Translations under genes and position numbers: made by a program | In this document: piece after piece, positions 19,807 to 30,094 of the stretch | Numbering within the stretch: the stretch's first letter is position 1 | How the letters are laid out: each line of letters opens with the position of its first letter | Assembly (NCBI GenBank): GCA_029215795.1 | Contig: JARDYH010000002.1 | Location: 8,189,501 to 8,253,500, forward strand | From: Anniella stebbinsi | Taxonomy: Eukaryota > Chordata > Lepidosauria > Squamata > Anniellidae | Reading direction: 5' to 3' | DNA length: 64,000 nt | Notes under the pieces: generated by a model | Databases searched by the model: none | Told to the model about the DNA's origin: nothing | Seen by the model: the letters and a program-made list of their open reading frames with translations, nothing else

Positions 19807-20588
19807 TAGGGATGTGCAGTGGATCAGATCGGATCCACGATCCAGATCTGATCCAGCCAAAATCAGAATGAAAGGAAAGAATTCCGATTTCAAAAAATGG
19901 AGGTCAGTTTTTTTCCGATCTGATTCCCCCCATTTTAATAGGGGAAAATCGGAAAATTGGCCCTCCATTTTTTGTGGTTTTGCCGTAGGGGAAGGAAAGC
20001 TTTCCCCCCAATGCAAGTCTATGGGGAAAACATGGCGGTGGGTGAGTTGGGACCTGCACCACCTCCCTCCCTCCCTCCCTCCCTCCCCCCACTCGTGCTC
20101 CTCACCTGCTTCCTCCTCGCTGCCTTGAGCTGCCGCCCACTGGTCCTTTCTACTGAGAAACAGGCTTCGCAACCTGCCTCTCAGTAGACATCACCTGGCA
20201 CTCTACTGAGAGGCAGGCCGCGAAGTCTGTTTCTAAGTAGAAGGGACCAGCGGGCGGCAGCAGGTGGAAGTGGATGGCCCTGGCAGGTAAGGAGAGTGAG
20301 TGGGGGGGGGAGGGACAGGGAGGGAGGGGAAGTTAGGTCCCCACTTACCCGCCTCCATGTTTTCCGCATAGGCTTGCATTGGGGAAAAACTTTCTTTCCC
20401 CCAATGCAAGCCTATGGTGAAAACACCTAAAATGGTGTCCAATCTGAAAATCGGATGTCCGATTTTCGGATCAGAATCGGATCCAATCTGATCCACGGGG
20501 CCTCCGATTTTGTCCAATCCGATCCAGGGCAAAATCTGAGGTCCCGATTCTGATTCCGATATGATTTTTCCTCCCGTGCACACTCCTA
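19807..20588 (+). mobile_element. hAT MITE with GATCCGATCC-type ends (782 bp)
   Basis: Left TAGGGATGTGCAG, right GTGCACACTCCTA. Flanks GAAATTAC (19799-19806) and GAAGTTAT (20589-20596) agree at 6 of 8 bases, both differences being transitions, consistent with an older insertion. The body is a large inverted repeat centred near 20190: 'ccgcccactggtcctttcta' is complemented by 'gaagggaccagcgggcggca'. GATCCGATCC words are more decayed than in 15268-15860 or 21222-23303. Confidence 0.75.
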
Positions 20589-20666
20589 GAAGTTATCCCA
20601 TTTTCAGTTGATCTGCATGGAGGTGTGTATGTGAGAGAGAGAAAGAGAAGGGGGGAGGGAGGGAGA

Positions 20667-20886
20667 GGCCCAATCTACACCAAGCAGGATATAGCAGTTG
20701 TAAAGTGCTATATAAAAGGCAGGAGCCACACAACTGCTTTATAGTTGTATTGAAGTTACACTGACAACTGTTGGGGCCCATTGGCACATATGCCACTATA
20801 TACCTTCTTGTTGTGGCTCCTGCCTTTTATATACTGCTTTCATGCCACTTTCATAGTGCTATATCCTGCTTGGTGTGGATTAGGCC
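20667..20886. mobile_element. Palindromic MITE (CTACACCAAGCAGG family), full length
   Basis: Starts 'ggcccaatctacaccaagca' and ends 'ctgcttggtgtggattaggcc'. It has inverted internal blocks ('ataaaaggcaggagccacac' and its complement) and the centre 'acaactgttggggcccat'. Length 220 bp. No target duplication is clear. Confidence 0.8.
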
Positions 20887-21213
20887 AAGCATTTCCAGTT
20901 TATCCCAGCAGTGCTAAACCTCCATTGCTCAAGTGGTGGGTGCTGCTTGTGGAATGGAATCGGCAGGGTGCCACAGAAATGGCGGGGGCTTAGTGTCCCA
21001 TTGGATACTGCCCTTTATTCTACGCTGCTAAATGCCAGCGAGAAGAGGAATGCCTTAACCTGAAGCTGAAACGGTGACAATGCCGGCACCAGGCAGGCAC
21101 AACCAGGCAAAGACCTCTTTATTCAAGCAAGCCCTTGGTGTATCTGCAGGTTCATTGAGTTGGATGCTGTCTTTATTCTATTAAACATGAACAGAAATGG
21201 GGAACTTGTGGTC
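20887..21213. other. no recognisable feature
   Basis: Short interval between two transposons. No feature is supported. Confidence 0.35.
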
Positions 21214-21839
21214 CTCTAGATTAGGGGTGTGCATCGGATCGGATCCGATCCACGATCCGAATCCGATCCGCCCCAAAATTGGGAAAATCCGATCCGATCC
21301 GATCCGATCAACCTCCGATCCGATCCGATCCGATCCGACGAGGTCCGATCCGGATTGGACGCCATTTTGAATGCTTTTTCCCATAGCCAAGTATTGTTTT
21401 ACAAAAACGCCTATAACTTTTTCATTTTTAAAGATAGAAGGATGAAACTTGGGCACGTTATACACTGGTTAGGGATAGTTATTTCAGAATGATAGGTCCA
21501 GGCATTTGGTGGCTACGAATTTTTTAGATTAAAAGTTATTAACCTTTTTTACACAGAGGCTGGGGCTGTCAATTGCACCCTCCCGCCTCCCGGGAAGAAG
21601 AAGGAAACACTTTCTCTCATCTCTTTGATCCTTGCACGCTTGGCTGCAACTGAGCTAGTATCCATTACAAAAGGAGAAACAAAGTAGCACTTGGCTCGTG
21701 TCTGCTTTGATACTTTCACTCAAGCAGAACGGCTGAGCCTAGGATCACTCTCTCTCGCTGGGATCGTTACAGGAGAAATTTTCTACAGTCTTCAAAGTGG
21801 TGTGTGCAGACACCTTGCCACCACATGCCTGGACCTATC

Positions 21840-23110
21840 ATTCTGAAATTTTACACACATATCAAGTGAAGTGTTCCCTGTAATGTGCCCATGTTTCCTG
21901 TTTGTATCTTTAAAAATAAAAAAATGGGAGGCGTAAATGTATTTACCCCACTACTACCCATTTTTCTAAAATTAATTGCCATACAAGGCAAGCACCTACG
22001 TTTTTGAAATTTTACACACATAGATCCCAAGGTACCACCTACAATGTGGCAAAGTTTCATGTATGTAACTTTAAAAATGACAAAGTTATAGGTATTCCTG
22101 GGTATTTATTAAAAAATTAATTACCACAAAACGCATGCACCAATCTTTCTGAAATTTCTCACAGATAACTATCCCTAACCAGTCTACAATGTGCCCAAGT
22201 TTCCTGTTTGTATCTTCAAAAATAAAAAAGTGGGAGGCATAACTGTATTTCTCAATGGGCAAGTGCTTTCCAATGATTTTCTATGGGCAAGTGCTTTCCA
22301 ATGATTTCCTATAGGAAAGTACTGTCCAATGAATCCCTATGGGCAAGTACTGTCCAATGAATCCCTATGGGCAAGTGCTGTCCAATGAATCCCTCATTGT
22401 TTCAAAAATTAATTGCCACACAATACAAGCACCTACGTTTCTGAAATTTTACACACATAGGTCCCAAGGTACCGCCTACAATGTGGCAAAGTTTCATGTG
22501 TGTAACTTTACAAATGACAAAGTTATAGGCATTCCTGGGTATTTATTAAAAAATTAATTGCCACACAAGGCAAGCACCTATGTTTCTGAAATTTCACACA
22601 CATAGGTCCCAAGGTACCACCTACAATGTGGCAAAGTTTCATGTGTGTAACTTTAAAAATGACAAAGTTATAGGTGTTTCTTTTCTCATTGTTTCAAAAA
22701 TTAATTGCCACACAAGGCAAGCTCCAATGTTTCTGAAATTTCACACACATATCAAGGCAAGTGGTACCTGTAATGTGCCCAAGTTTCCTGTTTGTATCTT
22801 CAAAAATAAAAAAATGGGAGGCGTAAATGTATTTACCCCACTACTACCCATTTTTCTAAAATTAATTGCCACACAAGGCAAGCACCTAAGTTTCTGAAAT
22901 TTCTCACAGATAGGTCCCAAGGTACCACCTACAATGTGGCAAAGTTTCATGTTTGTAACTTTAAAAATGACAAAGTTATAGGCATTTCTGGGTATTTATT
23001 AAACAATTAATTGCCACAAAACGCATGCACCAATCTTTCTGAAATTTCTCACAGATAACTATCCCTAACCAGTGTATAACGTGCCCAAGTTTCATCCTTC
23101 TATCTTTAAA
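21840..23110 (+). repeat. ~145-bp tandem satellite inside the hAT element
   Basis: The anchor 'attaattgcca' (or 'attaattacca') recurs at 21971, 22116, 22408, 22553, 22700, 22861 and 23006: spacings 145, 292, 145, 147, 161, 145. Each unit contains 'tctgaaatttta/ctcaca', 'gtggcaaagtttcatgt', 'ctttaaaaatgacaaagtta' and 'gggtatttattaaa'. The 292 gap holds a 140-bp minisatellite. Units resemble the inverted terminal arm (21400-21480), so the array likely grew from it. Confidence 0.85.
22257..22396 (+). repeat. 28-bp minisatellite, 5 units
   Basis: Five back-to-back 28-bp units, each of the form GGGCAAGT-CT-TCCAATGA--CCTAT, at 22257, 22285, 22313, 22341 and 22369. Units 3-5 share TGTCCAATGAATCCCTA. 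Units 1-2 have TTTCCAATGATTT/C. There are no unique spacers. Confidence 0.95.
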
Positions 23111-23311
23111 AATGAAAAAGTTATAGGCGTTTTTGTAAAACAATACTTGGCTATGGGAAAAAGCATTCAAAATGGCGTCCGATCCGGATCGGACATCCGG
23201 TCCGATCCGATCCGACCATCCTCCGATCCGATCCGATCCGACCCCCCAGGTCCGATTCCGATCCGCTATCCGATCCGATCCGGGGGGTCAGTGCACATCC
23301 CTACTCTAGAT

Positions 23312-24665
23312 GTTTTGGCCTACAACTCACCTTGTCCCTCATCATTGGCAGTTTTAGGCCAACTATCTGGAGGTTACTTAGCCCTGGTGTGCAGTTGGGC
23401 TGGTGTGAGGGTGGGCCACATGTTCCTGTAGCCCCCTCTCATGTCTCATTTCAATGTCAACCTCCTTATGGTCTCGCTGGAAAGGACTAAAATCAGGATT
23501 GGAACCAGAATCACAGGGCAGGTTATTTCCTGCTTGGATTAAGGAGAATTTCCAGTATTAGCTCTGCCCCATGTCCAGGCTCTAAACCTTACCCACCAGA
23601 ATTTGAAATTTGGGGTGTAATTTCAGGGAGTAAATGGGTGGGGGGGGTGAGAGTTCAGTACTCTCCTCTTAGTGCTTGCTAGTTCCAATCCAATTGGGGG
23701 TTGCATGCAGTTACTCTATAGTAACAGAAAAGGCTCAGCTACACCCTACACGAGTTTGATCCCGAATCTCCCAAGATCTAGCAATACTATCAAAGGCAGC
23801 CCACCCATCATATACAATGGTTACTTGGTCCTCAACAGCCCTCACCTCTTGCTGGCCTTTGGCTTGGTGGATCACAGTTCCTGAAAGCCCATAATAGTTG
23901 TTGAGAAGATGGCTATCTATCCTTGGAGCAGCAAGGAGAGTCTCCCATTACAAGTCCCTGAAGGAAAGGCCTGGCCAGAAGGTTGGGTTCCTGCAAACTG
24001 GTGCAACTTTTTAATGGGGCCGTATTCTCCTCCGACGTTTATTTGTGAAGGAGGCTATCAAGAGAACACTTCAGAATGTTTCCATGACAGCTCAGCCATC
24101 AATCTTGACTGCACTGAGAAGTTTCATCACCAATAGTTTAAAGTAGCTGTTGTGGCCATTTATCAATCATGCTGCATTTTAAAGGAGGTGTTGCCGATCT
24201 CTCAGGACTCAAGGCTAGAGTGACAAGGACGTAAAGAAAATCCTCAGCTTCACGGTCAGCAAAGCCAGCAAGTCCCAACGTGCTGCGATATTTCAAGGAG
24301 TGTCCCGTCAGGCCAGGAAAAACAAATACTGAACAGCCCAGTCCTCAATAGCCTGGGACTGGGGCTTAATCTGAGCCCCAGCCTCAGCAGGGCTTAACTG
24401 AAGAACACAGCTTCCAAAATAACAACACTGAGTATTTAAACAGAAGAAATTGCAAAAGCCATGCAACCATGACCTGAACAATCTTTACAACAGCTCTGTG
24501 AAGTAGGCCAGCCTCCTATTGAGGCTTGGAGGCTAAGAGAATGGCAAGAGAATCCACAGCTGTGTATCCTTCCCTTACAGATCATTCCAGGTTCAATCCC
24601 CAGCATCTGCTTTTAAATTATCTTGGATAGAAGAGCTGGGGAGGGGGAAGAGAAATGGTCACTTG
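23312..24665. other. Mostly unique sequence; one SINE-like piece
   Basis: No gene or transposon is clear from 23312 to 24450. At 24470-24610, 'ttacaacagctctgtgaagt' followed by 'ccaggttcaatccccagcat' (B-box-like) suggests a decayed tRNA-derived SINE. Chance frames at 23672 and 23909 have no exon edges. Confidence 0.35.
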
Positions 24666-25054
24666 CTTAGTTGAAGCATTTTATTTTTACCCTGCTCTTC
24701 AGCCAAAAAGGCTCCCAGAGCCGCTTACAAAGATCCAAAATAAAGCAGTCCCTGCCTGCAGGCTTACAATGTTAAGGGCATGGCACAAAAGGAAAAGCAA
24801 CTGGGAGGGAAGAGGAAAAAAAACAAAGTGCAGACGGGATTCTGAGTTACGAAGGACAGCAGGCTTTGGAGCTGGATCTAAGTACACTGGAAGGAGTCTT
24901 GCTTCCTACCCCTCTGATGGCCTTAGCAGTGGCAGGTGGTAACAGGAAGGGGGAGCTCTCACCTGGTGCTGTATCTAAGCATGATGGAAGGTGACTGGCT
25001 TGCTCTCCATCTGTGCATGTGGATGGCATAGAAAAAGGCTTTATGCCACTATAG
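24666..25054 (-). repeat. Decayed LINE/SINE 3' tail, minus strand
   Basis: 'ttttatttttaccctgctct' and 'aaggctcccagagccgctta' read, on the minus strand, like the 'cccagagagc..' 3' UTR block of the LINE tails here. The rest is weak. 25301-25360 ('cttgagtcccctttcagggg', 'taggtgggataaaa') is a separate tail into which the next MITE inserted. Confidence 0.4.
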
Positions 25055-25300
25055 GGCCTAATCCACACCAAGTAGGATATTGCAGTATGAAAGCGGTATA
25101 AAAGCGGTAAATAAGAGGCAGGAGCCACACTACTGCTTTATAGCAGTACTGAAGTGCACTGACAACTGTTGGGACCCATAAGGCACATACCATATTCGGC
25201 TTTCATACAGCTATATCCTGCTTGGTGCGACTCCTGCCTTTTATATACTGCTTTCGTACCACTTTCCTAGAGCAATATCCTGCTTGGTGTAGATGAGGCC
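25055..25300. mobile_element. Palindromic MITE (CTACACCAAGCAGG family), full length
   Basis: Starts 'ggcctaatccacaccaagta', ends 'ctgcttggtgtagatgaggcc', centre 'acaactgttgggacccata'. 246 bp. It interrupts a repeat tail that resumes with 'cttgagtcccc'. Confidence 0.8.
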
Positions 25301-25374
25301 CTTGAGTCCCCTTTCAGGGGAAATAGGTGGGATAAAAGCTGTTAAAAATAATAAATGAATAAATAACTACTGAT

Positions 25375-25400
25375 CTCCCTCCCTCCCTCCCTCCCTTCCC

Positions 25401-25453
<53 letters not shown>
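25375..25453 (+). repeat. (CCCT)n / (CT)n microsatellite
   Basis: CCCT units at 25377-25400 run into an uninterrupted CT tract of more than 20 units to 25452. Confidence 0.95.
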
Positions 25454-25456
<3 letters not shown>

Positions 25457-25578
25457 TTCTAGATTGCCTTTCAGGACAGAAACATTTAGAGAGATGCTAC
25501 TACTCAAAATGAGCAGTACTAAGCTAGATAGACCAAAGATCTGGTGTGTTATAAATCATAACATAAGAAGAGTCACAA

Positions 25579-25703
25579 GCAGGATCTTCACTACTGCTTT
25601 ATAATGGTTTATAATGGTATTGACAACTGTTGGGGCCCATGTTGGTATACCATTTTCAAACCATTTTTCAAAGTATTGTATCTTGCTTGGTGTAGATCTG
25701 GCC
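25579..25703. mobile_element. Palindromic MITE (CTACACCAAGCAGG family), short copy
   Basis: 'aggatcttcactactgcttt', centre 'acaactgttggggcccatg', end 'cttgcttggtgtagatctggcc'. The body resembles 8358-8462 (accattt words) rather than the 220-bp form, so at least two subfamilies exist. Confidence 0.7.
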
Positions 25704-26313
25704 ATGGTGGATCAGATTAAATGACTTACTAGTTTAGCACTCTGTTTGCACAGGGTCCAACCATATGCCCATAGGAAGGCCACAAGCTAGAAGGACTGGT
25801 ATATAAAGCATACTGTCTCCAATCCTGGAAGTAATCTATAGTCATTCTGCTGAATTTCATAATTAGTCTTGTTGGTTGAAACCCTTCCATACATAATGTT
25901 CACCTTTGTAGCAAGACTGGATTGATGTCTTATGAAGTCACTTCTAAGTTCAGTATTGATGGTGAACTTCGGAGCATATGCAGTAAAGGAGTGTACAGAT
26001 TCCTCCCCCCACCAAAAAAATCAGCCATCCTACCACCTAGACCCCCTTAGCTGCTTCTCTCATTGCATCCACTACAATGAGGAGGATTCTGCAGGGACCA
26101 TCTACATACCGCCAAGTAGTGATGGCAATTAAAATCATATGCCGTCATCACACAGACTACCCATGTGGAAACAACCCAGCAGAAATGGGGCATAACATGG
26201 TATTTATGATGTCAGGCTGCACCATGCTCCCAAGAGGCGCAAAAACTCGCATACATGGAATGAGAGCTCATATTAAAGGAGCTCTCTCATCTGTAAATGA
26301 ATTCATTGCTGTC
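25704..26313. other. no recognisable feature
   Basis: Unique-looking sequence. The open frame entering the L2 copy from 26077 is a chance upstream extension, not LINE coding. Confidence 0.35.
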
Positions 26314-27141
26314 TGTCAACCAGTTCTGGATGGGGTTACACTCCCCCTGAAAGACTGTGTTTGCAGCTTGGGGGTACTCCTGGATCCGTTGCTGCAAATG
26401 ACAGCCCAGATAGATGCGACGGCCAGGAGTGCCTACTATCAGCTTCGGCTGATACGCCAGCTGCGCCCCTTCCTAAAGTTGGAAGACCTAAAATCAGTAG
26501 TGCACGCACTGGTAACTTCGAGGCTCGACTTCTGCAATGTGCTGCACATAGGGCTACCTCTGTGCCTAGTCCGGAAACTTCAACTAGTTCAAAATATGGC
26601 AGCCAGGTTGGTCACTGGTACACCTAGGGGTGACCACATAACACCAGTCTTAAAATCACTCCACTGGCTGCCAATTAGCTTCTGGGTGAAGTATAAAGTG
26701 TTGGTTATTACCTTTAAAGCCCTACATGGTTTGGGTCCAGGTGACCTGTGGGATCACCTTCTCCCATACAATCCACCCTGCACACTCAGGTCCTTTGGGA
26801 AGAATTTACTTCGATCAGCCAGAACTAGGCTGACGAGCGTTAACCAGAGGTCCTTCTCCTCTGCTGCTCCCAGACTGTGGAATGGCCTGCCAGAGGAGAT
26901 TCGACAAATTAGAAATCTTCTTGAATTTAAGAGAGCTGTGAAGACTGACCTCTTCTGACAGGCCTATCCAGTTGAATTTTAAGATGTTTTTAATAATGTC
27001 TTTGTTTTTATTTGTTTTAAAGTTTTATCAATTTTATGATTCTTGCATTTATATTTATTGTTGTTCCCCACCTTGATCTGGATGGAGAGGCGGGTTAGAA
27101 ATAAAATTATTATTATTATTATTAATAATAATAATAATAAT
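26314..27141 (+). pseudogene. L2-type LINE, 3' part of reverse transcriptase ORF plus tail
   Basis: About 215 codons stay open from 26314 to the TGA at 26956-26958, with the L2 C-terminal RT series: 'LGVLLDPLLQMTAQIDATA', 'LRPFLKLEDLKSVVHAL', 'TSRLDFCNVL', 'KLQLVQNMAARLVTGT', 'HITPVLKSLHWLPI', 'RLWNGLPEEIRQ'. The 3' UTR carries 'gttgttccccaccttgatct', 'gagaggcgggttagaaataa' and an (ATT)/(AAT)n tail at 27106-27141. It is 5'-truncated: catalytic core and ORF1 are absent, so inactive. The upstream Met of the open frame is unrelated. It is very similar to 59540-60482. Confidence 0.9.
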
Positions 27142-27439
27142 GATTTCACCCAGGGTAAGTTTACTGATATCTAGTAATACGTAGCCATCAAGACTAGTAG
27201 TCATTGATAGCCATTCACTAAATGAGAACTTTTTGAATTTCTCCCCCATTCCTAGAGGAGACTTTAGGGCTGCTGATTTTGGTGTCAGAAGTGCATTTTA
27301 TGTCCAGTTCCTACAACAGAGATGAGATGTGCCAAGTTCCCCAGAGAGTGTCATGAACGGAAGGCATGAACATGAGACTCTATTAAAACCTTGATTCCTG
27401 GAGCACCTTAACCTACGATGCCCTTCAGGTGTCTGAAAG
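27142..27439. other. no recognisable feature
   Basis: Short unique interval. Nothing is supported. Confidence 0.35.
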
Positions 27440-27447
27440 CTCTCTCT

Positions 27448-27912
27448 GCCTCTTCCTACACCTAAGGTCCTTCGGGGAGGGAGGGGGGATGATCCCGGAC
27501 ATACCTGTTTCTGGGATCATCCCCCAGTGTACAAATGCCAGCGCGACATCCCGGAAACAAACAGGGACGTCGCGAGCGCCATTTAAAAACAAAACACACG
27601 AAAAAAAACAGGAGCCGGGAAAGCAAATGCGCTCCACCAAAAACATAAGTTTTTTTTTTTAAAAAAGCCCCAACCCTGTTCCCCCCGCCCCGATGTCCCT
27701 GGACTCCCCCAGACTACCTCCTTCCCTCTTTGCTGACACCCGCTACTCATGAAGAGGGAAGAAGCCCGGGACTGCGGGAAAAACTGGGATAACTGGGCAA
27801 CCAGTTGTCCCGGGAAAATGGCGGGGTCGTCCCTGCTTGCCCCCTGGATTCCTTGTGCATCGTGTGGACACACAGGGATGACCTAGGGATAAATCCCTAT
27901 TGTAGGCATGGC
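27448..27912 (+). mobile_element. ~500-bp MITE-like element (TCTACAC/GGGATGATCCC family)
   Basis: Left 'gcctcttcctacacctaagg', right 'tattgtaggcatggc'. Internal landmarks shared by seven copies: 'gatgatcccggacatacctg', 'cgcgacatcccggaa', 'tttttttaaaaaagcccc', 'ccccgatgtccctgg', 'cgctactcatgaagaggga', 'cacacagggatgaccta'. Flanked on both sides by CTCTCTCT (27440-27447, 27913-27920), which could be an 8-bp target duplication but is low complexity. CpG-rich relative to its surroundings. Confidence 0.65.
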
Positions 27913-27920
27913 CTCTCTCT

Positions 27921-27937
27921 CTCTCCCCCCCCCCCCC

Positions 27938-28022
<85 letters not shown>
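27921..28022 (+). repeat. Compound microsatellite: C-run, (GT)n, (GA)n
   Basis: A poly-C run at 27925-27939, about 19 GT units to 27978, then more than 20 GA units to 28022. It directly abuts the MITE-like element to the left. Confidence 0.95.
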
Positions 28023-28026
<4 letters not shown>

Positions 28027-28819
28027 CATGCGTCTGTGTGCAAATGAACCATGCCTGGTCATTAGTCATGATTCGAAAGGGTTTTACTACACCGACTGAG
28101 GCTGGGTGAGGGAGTTAATGCAAATGGTCATCCGGACAAGAGGTTTGATTAATAAAGTAAATGCTGCACGTCTTCCAAAGGAGCCAGGCATGCACAATCC
28201 TTTGTGTTTATCTGACAAGTCGCTTGCCTACTAAAGTGGTATGGCTGGGTCTCTAATCGGCCTCCCTTGTTCATCGGCACATTGAGAAATACTTTTGGTG
28301 CATTAGCGCTACCTTTTCTCTTTATTATTTATTCATACAAATGACAACCTCTCTAAGGCTTCTTCTCCTTCAACTGTTCTGGCTGTTTTTCCCACCAAAG
28401 GGACCGTAACCAAGAACCACCTCCCTACCAGGGCTGTATAAGAATTGTGTTTGTGTTTGCAAATGAGAATGAAAACGCAAGCATGCACACATTTTCAGAT
28501 TAGAAAGTTAGTATGTTTCCAAACATTCGAGCCTGTTCGAAAGAAATAGGCATTTTTAAATTGTGTATTTTTCTAAAATGTACTTTTTTTTCACACTATA
28601 CTGAATGGGGGAGAAGGTGCTCATTTTTGGTATGCACTTCTAAAAAAGCACATTTTCCCCCCAATTGAAAATGCACATTTTTTCCCCAATCAAAAAACAA
28701 ATGCTCACATTTGGGAATGCAAATGAAGTGAACTGAGCTTTGACGGGAATGTGGAGAATCTTGATAATCACGTATTTGCCCTTCCCACACACCCCAACAG
28801 ATCTTGACAAAGAAGGTGG
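28023..28819. other. Unique-looking sequence, then AT-rich repeat remnant
   Basis: 28055-28330 has no recognised repeat and contains 'ggagttaatgcaaatggtca' (octamer-like ATGCAAAT at 28119-28126) and 'tgattaataaagtaaat'. It is a candidate conserved non-coding segment. 28430-28740 has 'gcacattttccccccaatt'-type words like the elements at 5943 and 52639 and is probably a decayed relative. Confidence 0.3.
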
Positions 28820-29074
28820 CTTATTTATTTATTTATTTATGCATTTTTGCATTTATATCCCACTTTTTTTCCTCCAAGGAACCCAAGGCAGCATACACAA
28901 TCCTCTTCCTCTCCATTTTTTCCTCACAACAACAACCCTGTGGGGTAGGGTTGGGCTGAGAATCTGTGACTGTCCCAAAGTCACCCAGTGAGCTTCCATG
29001 ACTGAGTGGGGACTAGAACCCGGATCTCCAGACTCCCAGTCCAACATTTTAGCCACTACACCACACTGACTCAT
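28820..29074 (-). mobile_element. Sauria SINE, near full length, minus strand
   Basis: On the minus strand: A box region 'gtggctaaaatgttggactg', B box 'gggttctagtccccactcag', 'tcactgggtgactttgggac', 'tgttgttgtgaggaaaaaa', and a (AAAT)n tail. It retains both polymerase III boxes with some decay. Confidence 0.9.
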
Positions 29075-29527
29075 ACACGAATTGCTGTGTTTTCCGCAAG
29101 GTTGCTTGCATTGTACCTTTCATTTAATGCAATCCTTCCTTCATTGTAGAAAGGAGGACTAAAAAGCCAGGTTGAAATGTGTTACTTTGGAAGAGTCTGC
29201 AAACAATGACCCCATATTGATTCAAGTCATCAATTCATTCTTCGTTCATTGGGACTGGTGAAATAGGCCCAACCTATTAGTTCTGAGCCATTCTGAAGGT
29301 TATCGATTTGGAATCAATACAAATCAATTTTTCATAAATGCAACATTAAGAGTGGACAAATTGCCATGCTGAATCAGTCCAAGGTCCATTATTCTGTTTA
29401 CAACAGCACACATAGTTCATGCACACCAAATACCCTAATAAACCTAGGATAATCCCTATTTTCTAGAAACCCACTGTCCCTCTTTTACCCCTTTTATATA
29501 TGCCTTCTTAAAAAGCTTAGCATAAAG
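29075..29527. other. no recognisable feature
   Basis: 29340-29470 ('gccatgctgaatcagtccaa', 'ggtccattattctgtttaca') resembles the 3' part of a LINE or SINE end seen in reptiles but is too short to place. The rest is unremarkable. Confidence 0.35.
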
Positions 29528-29530
29528 TTG

Positions 29531-30091
29531 CTATGGGGGAATCTACACATGTGCTTGTTACATTTTAAAATGTTGTTTTTAATGTATTTAATTTCATCGT
29601 TTTAAAACGTCTTAGGCCACATTATTTTTTAGTTCTGTTTAGTAAATAACTTTTACCATCTTTTCTACATATTGTTAGGTCTCACTGACTCTTCTCTTTG
29701 TTTCTTTATGTTACGTTCCTTCCCCTCACCATAGATTACACACCCACTTCCTCCTAAACCCCCTTTCCTTTCCCTAGCATTCATTCACGTACAGCAGCCG
29801 CGAGGGAAGCCTACGGCAATAGAAAGCATTTGGAAACCAGGAATGAACGCCACGCCCCCACACTTCCATGATTGGATATCAGACGTTTGAAAGCAGAGAC
29901 TATAAAACAGTAAGGAAAGACACATTATTTAATTTACAACGATTTTTCAGTTTCAAAAACGGAACAAAACACATTAGATTGTTAAAATTTACCACATGTT
30001 TAAAATGTTACAATAAGTGCGTCATGTGGCCCAAAGAGTAGTCGCAACCCTTTAAAAACGTAACAAACCTATAGTGTAGATTCCCCCATAG
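29531..30091. mobile_element. MITE with CTATGGGGGAATCTACAC ends, 561 bp
   Basis: Left CTATGGGGGAATCTACAC, right GTGTAGATTCCCCCATAG, a perfect 18-bp inverted repeat. Further inverted pairing inside: 'gttacattttaaaatgtt' with 'tttaaaatgttacaataa'. Flanked by TTG on both sides (29528-29530, 30092-30094), a 3-bp duplication as expected for PIF/Harbinger-type elements, though 3 bp is weak evidence. No frame of note. Confidence 0.75.
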
Positions 30092-30094
30092 TTG

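Larger units (their letters stand above)
21222..23303. mobile_element. Large non-autonomous hAT element with GATCCGATCC arrays and internal satellite
   Basis: Left TAGGGGTGTGCATC, right GTGCACATCCCTA. Perfect 8-bp target duplication CTCTAGAT (21214-21221, 23304-23311). Both subterminal zones (21235-21355, 23178-23285) are packed with GATCCGATCC repeats. Next come long inverted arms: 'gaatgctttttcccatagcc' to 'cactggttagggatagtt' (21370-21480) recurs inverted at about 23052-23172. The middle (21840-23050) is a ~145-bp tandem array plus a 28-bp minisatellite. A unique piece lies at 21550-21840. No transposase frame is evident. Confidence 0.85.

Noticed and set aside
22257..22396. CRISPR-like regular 28-bp repeats
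   Set aside because: The units are contiguous with no unique spacers, and the genome is eukaryotic. It is a minisatellite.
26077..26958. 293-residue open frame as a host gene
   Set aside because: Only the part from 26314 is meaningful and it is the C-terminus of an L2 reverse transcriptase. The upstream Met is a chance extension.
27743..28069. Open frame rich in Ser-Leu and His-Thr
   Set aside because: It is a translation of the (GT)n(GA)n microsatellite.
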